Assembly (NCBI GenBank): GCA_938023735.1
Contig: CALJDK010000055.1
Location: 1-64,000, forward strand
Length of the DNA stretch: 64,000 nucleotides
DNA from: an uncultured Acidimicrobiales bacterium
Lineage (GTDB): Bacteria; Actinomycetota; Acidimicrobiia; Acidimicrobiales; SHLQ01
Reading direction: 5' to 3'
Position 1 is the first letter of the stretch. The number at the start of each line of letters is the position of its first letter. Below the pieces are notes generated by a model. It ran no database searches. It saw nothing but the letters and a program-made list of their open reading frames with translations, and had not been told where the DNA came from. Positions 53,026-61,037 of this stretch are shown piece by piece. Made by a program: the position numbers and the translations under genes.

Positions 53026-54579
53026 ATGAACCTCATGATGCTGCTCGAGATGGCAGCCTCGGGCTTTGGCGACCGCACAGCCGTCGGCAGTAATAACGGC
53101 ACCGGGCTTACCTACCAGCAACTCTTTGCCGAAGCCGGTGCCGCTGCCGAGCGCTTCGCCGCCGACGGCATCGACAATGTTGCCTTGGTCGATATCAGCA
53201 GCCCGGCGCTGCCGATTGCGCTGTTTGGCGCAGCGTGGGCCGGCAAGCCGTTTGTGCCGCTCAACTACCGACTCACGCCGGCCGAACTCGATGCGCTCGC
53301 GGCCCAGATTTCGCCAGCCACCGCGGTGGTCGGCGACCGCGCCGCTGAGACGTTTGGGTCACCCGACGGAATAACCGTGGTCGATCGCGCCGACTTCCTC
53401 GCTGCCACCACCCAGAAGGCCGCTGCAGGCGCTGCCGACCCCACGTGGGGTATGGAGGGCGAAGATATTGCCGTGCTGCTGTTCACCAGCGGAACCACGG
53501 GAGCCCCGAAGGCCGCCGTTATTCGCCAGAAGCACCTGGTGAGCTACATCCTGATGTCGGTCGAGTTCATGGGCGCCGGCGAGGACGAAGCCACGCTGGT
53601 GTCGGTTCCGCCGTACCACATTGCCGGGATGGCGGCGCTCTGCAGCTCGGTCTATGCCGGCCGTCGCATCGTGCAGCTCCCCAACTTCGACGCCGACACC
53701 TGGATCGATCTGGCACGCGACGAATCCATCACCCACGCCATGGTCGTACCGACCATGCTGGCCCGAATCGTCGAGCGGCTCGACGAGCGGGGCGAGACGC
53801 TCCCGGCGCTTCGAGCATTGTCGTACGGGGGTGGAAAAATGCCTGCGCCGGTTATCGAGCGGGCGCTGCAACTTTTGCCCGATACCAACTTCGTCAACGC
53901 GTATGGCCTTACCGAGACCAGCTCCACCATCGCCATCCTCGGCCCCGACGATCATCGCGAGGCAATGGCCAGCAACGACCCTGCAGTGCGGGCCCGGCTC
54001 AGCTCGGCGGGGCAACCCTTGCCCGCTATCGAGGTCTCGATTCGTGACGAAGCAGGCGCCGAGGTTGCAGCCGGTGTGAGCGGCGAAATCTGGGTGCGAG
54101 GCGAGCAGGTCTCGGGCGAGTACCTCGGCCTGGGAAGCCGAGTCACCGACGACGGTTGGTTCCCCACAAACGACGGTGGCTCTATCGACACCGATGGCTA
54201 CTTGTTTGTCGAAGGCCGTCTCGACGACATCATCATCCGTGGTGGCGAGAACATCTCTCCCGGCGAGATCGAAGCGGTGCTTCTCCGCCACCCCGACGTT
54301 CGCGAGGTTGCCGCGATCGGCATTCCCGACGAGCAGTGGGGGGAAACTATTGCCGCAGTGGTGGTGGTGAACGATGCGGCCTCGGTGGACGATGACCAGA
54401 TCAAGTCCTTTGTAACTACCGAACTTCGCTCATCTCGATCGCCCGACCACGTTGTGGTTGTCGACGAGTTGCCGTACAACGAAACAGGAAAGTTGTTGCG
54501 TCGGGTCCTCAAAGCTGACCTCGGGTACCTTTCCGGCCAGAGTTCCACCCAGAGCTCTACTGAAAACCAGGAGAACTGA
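53026..54579 (+). CDS. Acyl-CoA synthetase, AMP-forming (FadD-like)
   Basis: A 517-residue adenylate-forming ligase. LLFTSGTTGAPKAAVIRQ (phosphate loop), VNAYGLTETSSTIAIL, the adenylation motif GWFPTNDGG, RGGENISPGEIEAVLL and the catalytic lysine NETGKLLRRVLK are all visible. It activates a carboxylic acid with ATP and CoA for the downstream acyl-CoA dehydrogenase. It lies 51 bp after the thiolase and 3 bp before the dehydrogenase. Confidence 0.93.
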   Translation: MNLMMLLEMAASGFGDRTAVGSNNGTGLTYQQLFAEAGAAAERFAADGIDNVALVDISSPALPIALFGAAWAGKPFVPLNYRLTPAELDALAAQISPATAVVGDRAAETFGSPDGITVVDRADFLAATTQKAAAGAADPTWGMEGEDIAVLLFTSGTTGAPKAAVIRQKHLVSYILMSVEFMGAGEDEATLVSVPPYHIAGMAALCSSVYAGRRIVQLPNFDADTWIDLARDESITHAMVVPTMLARIVERLDERGETLPALRALSYGGGKMPAPVIERALQLLPDTNFVNAYGLTETSSTIAILGPDDHREAMASNDPAVRARLSSAGQPLPAIEVSIRDEAGAEVAAGVSGEIWVRGEQVSGEYLGLGSRVTDDGWFPTNDGGSIDTDGYLFVEGRLDDIIIRGGENISPGEIEAVLLRHPDVREVAAIGIPDEQWGETIAAVVVVNDAASVDDDQIKSFVTTELRSSRSPDHVVVVDELPYNETGKLLRRVLKADLGYLSGQSSTQSSTENQEN

Positions 54580-54582
54580 ACC

Positions 54583-55830
54583 ATGGCCGATGCGGTCGAA
54601 GAAGAAGTAGGCAACTGGATCGACGCCACCTATGACCCAGCGATGACGGTGGGCGAGTGGTGGCAGGCCATCTTCGATGCGGGTTACTCGCACCCAAGCC
54701 TTCCGGAGAACGCCTATGGCAAGGGCTGGAGCCAGGCGATGGAGATGTCGGCCATGCGTACCTTTGCCGCGAAAGACGCTGTCGGACCGCCTCCAGGTCT
54801 TGGCTATATGCTCGCCGCTCCGACCATTGCCGATCACGGAACGCCCGAACAGATCGAGCGATTTCTTCCAGCCATTCTCACGGGCACCGAGGCGTGGTGT
54901 CAGCTGTTCTCCGAGCCGGGCGCCGGTTCGGACCTCGCTGGCCTCCAGACCAAGGGCGAGCTCGATGGCGACGAGTGGCAGTTCACCGGCCAGAAGGTGT
55001 GGACGTCGCAGGGTCACATCGCCGACATGGGCATGCTGGTCGCCCGCACCGACCCCGACAAGCCCAAGCACCGCGGACTTACCTACTTCGCGTTGCCGAT
55101 GGACCAGACCGGCGTCGAAGTGCGTCCGCTCAAGGAGATGACCGGTCGAGCGTTTTTCAGCGAAGTTTTTATGGACGATGCCCGTTGCGCCGATGACGCC
55201 ATGGTTGGCGACCGCGGTGACGGTTGGCGCGTTGCCAACACCACGCTCATGCACGAACGAGCCCATATCGGCGGCGGGTCGGCCGGGTTTGCTGCGGTCA
55301 ACGCCGGTTCCAAAGCTGATGCCCGAGGCAAGATCTGTGGCGAGGTCGTGGAGTTCTCGAAGAAGAAGCGTGCGGGTGGAACGGCGCCCGGCGTCGGCAT
55401 GAAGCTGTACCAGCGCTATCTCGAGCTGGCGCAACAACAGGGCCGCACTGACGACCCGATCTTCCGCCAGCAAGTCATGGAGCTCTACACGATGCTTCAG
55501 GTGAACCGACTCAACATCCAACGGTCGCGTGTCAAGAGCCAACGCACGGGGGCCGAAGGCAATATCGCCAAGCTGTACGACTCGGCCATTCACCATGCGT
55601 TCCGAGAGTTTGGCCTGGCATCAGCCGGCGCCGACGGCATGTTGTCGGGCGAGTCCTCGGCCACTGACCCCACCATCGCCGAACTTGCGTTGTTCTCGCT
55701 GGCTCCGTCGATCTACGGCGGCACCAACCAGATTCAGAAGAACATTATCGGCGAGCGGGTCCTTGGCTTACCGAAAGAACCTGGCCCCGATAAGAACACG
55801 CCATTTAGCGAGCTCCCGAAGAACCAGTAG
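54583..55830 (+). CDS. Acyl-CoA dehydrogenase
   Basis: A 415-residue flavoprotein. CQLFSEPGAGSDLAGLQT and VWTSQGHIADMGMLVART are the FAD/substrate signatures, and YGGTNQIQKNIIGERVLGLP ends the family domain. It would introduce the double bond in an acyl-CoA. The catalytic base is not assigned here. It is the last gene of the DUF35-thiolase-ligase-dehydrogenase series. Confidence 0.93.
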   Translation: MADAVEEEVGNWIDATYDPAMTVGEWWQAIFDAGYSHPSLPENAYGKGWSQAMEMSAMRTFAAKDAVGPPPGLGYMLAAPTIADHGTPEQIERFLPAILTGTEAWCQLFSEPGAGSDLAGLQTKGELDGDEWQFTGQKVWTSQGHIADMGMLVARTDPDKPKHRGLTYFALPMDQTGVEVRPLKEMTGRAFFSEVFMDDARCADDAMVGDRGDGWRVANTTLMHERAHIGGGSAGFAAVNAGSKADARGKICGEVVEFSKKKRAGGTAPGVGMKLYQRYLELAQQQGRTDDPIFRQQVMELYTMLQVNRLNIQRSRVKSQRTGAEGNIAKLYDSAIHHAFREFGLASAGADGMLSGESSATDPTIAELALFSLAPSIYGGTNQIQKNIIGERVLGLPKEPGPDKNTPFSELPKNQ

Positions 55831-55875
55831 TTCGGCGATCGCAACAATCGCTGCGGTTCCACCTACTATTTCGCG

Positions 55876-56721
55876 GTGCGGTACGTCACCCACTACGAGG
55901 TCCTTCAGATCCCGCCGACAGCGTCTGACGACGATGTCCGCACAGCCTTTCGCGCCCTGTCAAAGCTGCATCACCCCGATGCTGGTGGAAACCGAGCCCG
56001 GTTCGAACAAGTCGTCACCGCACACCGAATTCTGGCCGACCCGCAGCAGCGACACGCCTACGACACCTACCTGGCCGACCGGAACCGCAAAGAAGCGCAG
56101 GCCCTGGCGGCACAGGAGGCCGCCAATCGGTACTACGCCGACAGTAACGCTCAGGTCTTCACCGACGAGGAGCTCTACGACGGGCCCATCGAGAACCCGG
56201 TTCGCCACTTCCTCGGCTACCTGGTGGTCCTCATTGCCATCCTTGCGGTCATTCTGGGTCCGGCCTGGGTGGCCCTGCGTACCAGTAACGACGATGCAGC
56301 CGCCCCAGAAGCGGCCCCCGCAGCGGCGGTAGCGCCCGAGGAGCGGCACAATGGCCTCGATGTGGCCGAGTCGTCGTTGCGTTGGCTCGTGGCCTTCCAG
56401 GCGCTGTCAGGCACAGCGCCGCAGACGACAACCGAAGACAGCGTGGCGGTGTACGAAACGTCGCAACCAGGCGACCGGTGCCAAGAATTCACCCGACCTC
56501 AGTATTGGAACCTGCTGGCACCCGACAGCGTCGACCTTGCAGTCATCCAGGATGCACTCAACCACGACTTCGCCCGGGCTATTGCCGAGTGCAACAACTT
56601 CGACGACATCCTGCCAGCAATCACTGGAACGTTGATCGTCGATACCCCAACCCTCGCCGACCGCTTCCGCAGAATCGAAGCGCTAGCCGACGAAGCAGTA
56701 TTCACCCCTGGTGGCGTCTAA
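55876..56721 (+). CDS. DnaJ-domain membrane protein
   Basis: A 281-residue protein with an N-terminal J domain (HYEVLQIPPTASDDDVRTAF, HHPDAGGNRARFEQV with the HPD motif, AYDTYLADR). One membrane helix follows at about residues 113-135 (LGYLVVLIAILAVILGPAWV), then a proline- and alanine-rich linker and a C-terminal domain of about 120 residues with two cysteines (GDRCQEF, AECNNF). The J domain would engage DnaK on the cytosolic side. The start is GTG. Confidence 0.85.
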   Translation: MRYVTHYEVLQIPPTASDDDVRTAFRALSKLHHPDAGGNRARFEQVVTAHRILADPQQRHAYDTYLADRNRKEAQALAAQEAANRYYADSNAQVFTDEELYDGPIENPVRHFLGYLVVLIAILAVILGPAWVALRTSNDDAAAPEAAPAAAVAPEERHNGLDVAESSLRWLVAFQALSGTAPQTTTEDSVAVYETSQPGDRCQEFTRPQYWNLLAPDSVDLAVIQDALNHDFARAIAECNNFDDILPAITGTLIVDTPTLADRFRRIEALADEAVFTPGGV

Positions 56722-57985
56722 CCGGGAGGAACGTTGGGCCGCGCAGGGTGGCAGAGTCTTTCCATTCCACTGCATCGGTGTCGATGGTGTAATCGCCGAA
56801 GTTATCGAGGATGGCTTCGAGACCAACGCGCATCTCGAGGCGTGCCAGTGCCGCCCCAATACAGAAATGGATGCCATGGCCAAACGAGATCGACTGGGCA
56901 CCTTCGCGGTCGAGCAGGAGCTCGTTGGGCCGGTCGAACTTTCGGGGGTCACGGTTTGCCGCACCCAGCCACAGCATCACGTTCTTGCCCGCAGCAATAG
57001 TGCGCCCGCCCAGCTCGATATCGGCAGTGAGGGCCCGCGGGTCGATGTGTACCGACGTGTCGAAGCGGATGAGCTCCTCGATTGCGTTCGGCCAGAGCGC
57101 GGCGTTGTTCCGGAGTAGCTCTCGCTGCTCGGGAAACTGCGCCAAGGCCAGTGTGGCGTTGCCGAGCAGTCCCGTGGTGGTCTCGTGGCCAGCGAACATC
57201 AGGATGCCAACATGCGAGATGAGTTCGTCTCGGGTGAGGCGTTCGCCGTCGTCTTCGATCTGTACCAGCGCGGTTAACAGGTCGTCCTGAGGGTCGGCAC
57301 GACGCTCGTCGGCAAGCTCACCGATGAACTCCATGAGTTCGGTGATTTCATGGTTGAGGATCGCGGCGTCGAAGCCACCCAGCGGGTCCAGCAGCTTGGC
57401 TTGGTGGTTCGCTACCCGCTGGGCCCGTGGCCACTCCGACTCGGGAAAGCCGACCAACTCTGAGATCACGTTGATAGGCAGTGGCTCGTTGAACGCAGTG
57501 GCGAGATCGGGGGTCTCCTGATCTTCCACGTCGGCAAGGAGAGATTTCGCGATCGTGGCGATGCGGGGCTCGAGCGCCGCGATTCGGCCGGGCGAAAAGG
57601 CCTTGGCCAAGAGTCGGCGCTGGCGGCCGTGATGTGGGGGATCGGTGAAGATCAGCCACCGTCTCCAGTAGTCGGCCACCGCCGGGTCGAGCTTGCTGTA
57701 GGGCGTAACCGACAACAGCATCTCCGGAAGCTCAGCCACGCTCGTGCCGTCCGAGCGCAGGATCTGCTGGCACTCGTCCCAACCGGTAATTGCCCATTCC
57801 TGGTACATCGGGTGGTAGGCCACCGGCCCTTCCTTCCGGACCTTTTCATAGAAGGGGTATGGGTTTCGGCGCCGCTCTTCGTCGAAGGGGTTTCCCCACT
57901 TGTCGAACCGGTCGAGCAGCGCAAAGAAGCGGGGCCGCTTGCGCATGAATCGCACGGCAGGAATGGCGAACTGTTCGATCCGCAT
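56702..57985 (-). CDS. Cytochrome P450
   Basis: A P450 with I-helix MFAGHETTTGLLG, K-helix EELIRFDTSV and heme loop ISFGHGIHFCIGAALARLEM. The ATG at 57985 follows a very strong GAGGAGG ribosome site by 5 nt; a GTG at 58051 would add 22 residues without a ribosome site. The protein lacks a membrane anchor. It overlaps the DnaJ-like gene by 20 bp at the 3' end. The substrate is unknown. Confidence 0.9.
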   Translation of the reverse strand: MRIEQFAIPAVRFMRKRPRFFALLDRFDKWGNPFDEERRRNPYPFYEKVRKEGPVAYHPMYQEWAITGWDECQQILRSDGTSVAELPEMLLSVTPYSKLDPAVADYWRRWLIFTDPPHHGRQRRLLAKAFSPGRIAALEPRIATIAKSLLADVEDQETPDLATAFNEPLPINVISELVGFPESEWPRAQRVANHQAKLLDPLGGFDAAILNHEITELMEFIGELADERRADPQDDLLTALVQIEDDGERLTRDELISHVGILMFAGHETTTGLLGNATLALAQFPEQRELLRNNAALWPNAIEELIRFDTSVHIDPRALTADIELGGRTIAAGKNVMLWLGAANRDPRKFDRPNELLLDREGAQSISFGHGIHFCIGAALARLEMRVGLEAILDNFGDYTIDTDAVEWKDSATLRGPTFLPVRRHQG

Positions 57986-58132
57986 CAGGGCCTCCTCGGC
58001 CGAAGCGTCGTCGGTGTCTCTTCGTGATCCTCTGTTTGTGAAGAGTTTCACAAGCCTGGGTGCCTGTCAAGGGCCATTCGTGACGAGTGGTTGAGGTGGG
58101 GTATTCCCCTAGGCACTCCTCAGAGCACGGGG

Positions 58133-58930
58133 TTACATCCCGAAGGTGCCGTCGAGACGTACTTTCCAGCTGCCTGCTGCGGTGGTGCCACCGTCTACGG
58201 GGATGGAGGCGCCAGTGATGAAGCTCGAAAGATCAGAGGCCAAGAAACAGATCACAGCGGCCTGCTCCTCGGGCGTGCCCATCCGTTGCAGGGGAGTGGG
58301 GTGAAGGCCCGGCAGGAGGGCTCCGGAGTCCTGTGAGAGTCCATCGTCGCCCGGGGTTGGGGTCATATCGGGTGCCACACAGTTGATTCGGATTCCCCGC
58401 GCTCCCAATTCAACGGCCAGCGATTGCGTGAATTGCTGCACGCCAGCCTTCATCGCCGCGTACACCGCAAACCCCGGCGCAGCATGAAATGCCTCGACCG
58501 ATGTGACATTGATGATCGACGCGCCGTCGTTCATCCGGCTGGTGCACGACCGCACACAGTTCGCCACGGTGCCGAAGTTCTCGCGGATCAGCGCGGTTTC
58601 GCCTTTGGCGGATACTTTGTCGAACGTGGCCCAGAACCCGCCGCCGGCATTGTTCACCAGAATGTCGATGGCACCGAGGTTCGTGACGGTGGCTTCAGCA
58701 AACGCTTCGACGGCGTCGCCGTCGCGCACATCAAGAACCTCGCTGTAGCAGCGTCGACCGCGGGCTTCGACGCCGGCTGCCGTTTCGGCGAGGCCACCTT
58801 CAAGCTGATCGCAGATTGCAACATCGGCGCCCAGGTCGGCCAAAGCCAGAGCGGTTGCGGCTCCTATGCCCTGTGCGGCGCCCGTGACGATGGCGATTCG
58901 ATCATCAAGGCGGAGCTGGTCGACATGCAT
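58133..58930 (-). CDS. SDR-family oxidoreductase
   Basis: A 265-residue short-chain dehydrogenase with TGAAQGIGAATALAL, NNAGGGFW, the catalytic Ser in INVTSVEAF, the Tyr-x3-Lys in VYAAMKAGVQQF, and SFITGASIPVDGG near the C-terminus. It is a likely hydroxysteroid- or hydroxyacyl-type dehydrogenase. It is separated from the NUDIX gene by only 9 bp on the same strand. Confidence 0.9.
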   Translation of the reverse strand: MHVDQLRLDDRIAIVTGAAQGIGAATALALADLGADVAICDQLEGGLAETAAGVEARGRRCYSEVLDVRDGDAVEAFAEATVTNLGAIDILVNNAGGGFWATFDKVSAKGETALIRENFGTVANCVRSCTSRMNDGASIINVTSVEAFHAAPGFAVYAAMKAGVQQFTQSLAVELGARGIRINCVAPDMTPTPGDDGLSQDSGALLPGLHPTPLQRMGTPEEQAAVICFLASDLSSFITGASIPVDGGTTAAGSWKVRLDGTFGM

Positions 58931-58939
58931 AGGGCGAGA

Positions 58940-59488
58940 TTAGGGGAGACTGCCGGTATGAGCGAGAGCAAGGCGAACCAACCGGTCTTGTCCACCGGTC
59001 ATCTCTGCCGACACGTCAATCCCGGCCGCTTCATCGCAGGTGAGCCACGCAAACTCCAGCGCATCCTGGGACGGTGTGCAGTCGCCTTGCACTGGCACCA
59101 CGTAGGCCAGGCTCACGGCGTGCTGGCGAGGGTCATGGAAACCAGTCATGGTCGGGTCGGGCATGTACTCGGCAACCGTAAAGGGCACGAGTGATGCGGG
59201 AATCCGGGGGAAGGCCGCAGGTCCGAGGTCTTTGTCGAGGTGTCGGCTGAGGGCCTGGCGTATCGTCTCGCCCCAGAGCACCCGACCGCTCACGATGGCT
59301 CGAGAGATCGTGCCATCGGGCATGGCCCGCAGCAGCAGACCAATGTGGGTGACCTTTCCCAATTCGTCGAGGCGAACCGGTACGGCCTCGACGTACACCA
59401 TTGGCACCCGGCCGCGAACGGTCTCAAGGTCGTTGTCGCTTAGCCAGGTGACGTCGGTTTCGGTATTGAGGTCGATCGAGTCGCTCAT
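58940..59488 (-). CDS. NUDIX-like protein, DUF4916 family
   Basis: A 182-residue NUDIX-fold protein. The segments VTHIGLLLRAMPDGTISRAI, SGRVLWGETIRQALSRHL, YMPDPTMTGFHDPRQHAVSL and EFAWLTCDEAAG match the actinobacterial DUF4916 group, where the canonical NUDIX box is degenerate. The substrate is unknown. Its 3' end is 9 bp from the SDR gene start. Confidence 0.75.
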   Translation of the reverse strand: MSDSIDLNTETDVTWLSDNDLETVRGRVPMVYVEAVPVRLDELGKVTHIGLLLRAMPDGTISRAIVSGRVLWGETIRQALSRHLDKDLGPAAFPRIPASLVPFTVAEYMPDPTMTGFHDPRQHAVSLAYVVPVQGDCTPSQDALEFAWLTCDEAAGIDVSAEMTGGQDRLVRLALAHTGSLP

Positions 59489-59517
59489 GGTGGAAGAGTC
59501 TACGGGCGAAAACGCAA

Positions 59518-59546
59518 GTGGGACGGAGCCAATGGCTCCGTCCCAC
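59518..59546 (-). terminator. Strong hairpin downstream of proX
   Basis: GTGGGACGGAGCC (59518-59530) and GGCTCCGTCCCAC (59534-59546) pair perfectly over 13 bp around AAT. It sits about 55 bp after the proX stop and 29 bp before the NUDIX start on the minus strand. A second small hairpin, TTCTGC-GAAA-GCAGAA, lies near 59580. Termination of the ABC operon is likely. Confidence 0.7.
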
Positions 59547-59600
59547 TCAAACTGCCGAAGCAGTCAGATGGTGATTCGCTTCTGCGAAAGCAGAATCAGA

Positions 59601-60713
59601 TCAGCCTGCGAGACCGACCTCAAGCCAACCGTCGACGACGTCGCGGTTGTCTTCGATCCACTTGGTTGCAATCGCTACGACGTCCTCTTGCGAGCCGTCA
59701 CCGTTCGACTGCTCGACCTGAGCGATCGAGATGTCGATTACCGATGGCTTCATGATGGACATCATCTTGATGGCGGCCGGGTTGTCGGCTGCCCATGCGC
59801 TGTTGGCGGTTACCTGAATGTCAGCAGCTTCCCAGCCAAGCTGGCAAGGCTGCGTGCAGGTGTCTTCTCCGAAGGAGCTGAAGCCTTCACCCTGGGTGTG
59901 GTTTTCGCCACCCTCGGCGCCAGATGGGTTCGACTCGTCAAGGATGTCCTCGGGGTGCATGGTGAGCCACATGACGTTGTCGCCAGGGATCATCTGCGTG
60001 ACATAGGCCGAAGGAGTCCAGGTGTAAATGATCATCGGCTCGCCAGCGTTTGCGAGGTCAAGTGCCTCAGCGAACATGGCGTCGTAACCAGCCTGGGTCT
60101 GCTCAAGGTTGTCCCAACCGTAGAACGCAATCTGGTTGGTCATGATGTCGTCACAGGTCCAGTCCTCGGGGCAGCCGTAGAAGTTGCCTACGCCGTTACC
60201 GTCGGAGTCGAGCTGTGAGTACAGTGCCTCGTCGTCGTTGATCTGCTGCATCGAGGTGATGCCGTTCTCTTCGATCCAGCTCTTGGTTGCAAGCATGCCC
60301 TGCACGCCAGCGTCCTGGAAGAGGCCGTCGACCTTCTCGACGAAGTCGCCGATACGAGAACCGTCGGCGCGGTCACCTTCCCACCAGGTGGAGTGACCCG
60401 GGTACCAGCTGTTGGTCCAGAAGTCGATCTCGCCCTCGGCAAGCTGGTTGTAGAACAGGTCAGGTGCGAGTTCGAGTTCAGCGGGATCGCTGACTTCGTA
60501 ACCGAGCTCGGTGAGTACCTGGCGGTAGATCTCGGCCTGGATGTAGCCGGATGCCCAGTTTGCCCGGGCCATGGTGATGGTCTTGCCTTCACCGGGTAGT
60601 GCGCCGTCGCCACCGCCGCCAGCGGCGGTGTCTCCTCCGTCGCTTCCACACGATGCGGCGATCATGGCGAACGCTGCAAGTACGGTCAGCAAAATACTGA
60701 GTCGTCTCTTCAT
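59601..60713 (-). CDS. proX: Glycine betaine/proline ABC transporter binding protein
   Basis: A 370-residue OpuAC/ProX-type lipoprotein. The signal peptide ends in the lipobox AASC near residue 21. The body includes ITMARANWASGYIQAEIYRQ, the WTNSWYPGHSTWWEG region rich in tryptophans (for the quaternary-amine aromatic cage), and PMIIYTWTPSAYV. The ATG at 60713 gives the signal peptide. It follows proW after a 324-bp gap that holds a strong hairpin. Confidence 0.88.
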   Translation of the reverse strand: MKRRLSILLTVLAAFAMIAASCGSDGGDTAAGGGGDGALPGEGKTITMARANWASGYIQAEIYRQVLTELGYEVSDPAELELAPDLFYNQLAEGEIDFWTNSWYPGHSTWWEGDRADGSRIGDFVEKVDGLFQDAGVQGMLATKSWIEENGITSMQQINDDEALYSQLDSDGNGVGNFYGCPEDWTCDDIMTNQIAFYGWDNLEQTQAGYDAMFAEALDLANAGEPMIIYTWTPSAYVTQMIPGDNVMWLTMHPEDILDESNPSGAEGGENHTQGEGFSSFGEDTCTQPCQLGWEAADIQVTANSAWAADNPAAIKMMSIMKPSVIDISIAQVEQSNGDGSQEDVVAIATKWIEDNRDVVDGWLEVGLAG

Positions 60714-61037
60714 TAAGTTTTCCCTCCTGGGGGTTCCAAGCGCTGCGAATGACAACGGACCATTAGCTCCTGTGATGACAAGATCTAATGGACTGTTGAC
60801 ACCTGCTCATGTGAGCTTTGTCACAGCAACTATAAAAGTTAGCGCATCTAACCGCCGTTGTCTGATCAAACCCACATATTTCTCTAGGGGCGGGAAACCC
60901 GGACGCGACACTGCCCTCACCGTGGAAAGTGAGGGCAGTGTGGCGAATTGACGTCTGTCGCCCAGGACAGAGCGACGAATGTGGCCACCGCAGGAGAGTA
61001 GAAGGGAGAGCGGTGGCCCTATCGGGTGGACGAAACG
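60714..61037. other. 324-bp proW-proX intergenic region
   Basis: Between the large permease gene and proX on the minus strand. It contains the hairpin at 60909-60940, an inverted GTTAG...CTAAC near 60836-60852, and a purine-rich leader next to proX (GGAGGGAAAAC). No coding frame is supported. It could carry an attenuator and a separate proX promoter. Confidence 0.6.
60909..60940 (-). terminator. Hairpin between proW and proX (possible attenuator)
   Basis: CACTGCCCTCAC (60909-60920) and GTGAGGGCAGTG (60929-60940) pair perfectly over 12 bp with an 8-nt loop. It would reduce read-through from proW into proX, or stabilise one mRNA end, giving unequal amounts of permease and binding protein. Confidence 0.6.

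Noticed and set aside
58042-58070. TTGACA promoter for the P450 at 56702
   Set aside because: TTGACA occurs at 58065-58070 on the minus strand, but no good -10 hexamer is at the right spacing.
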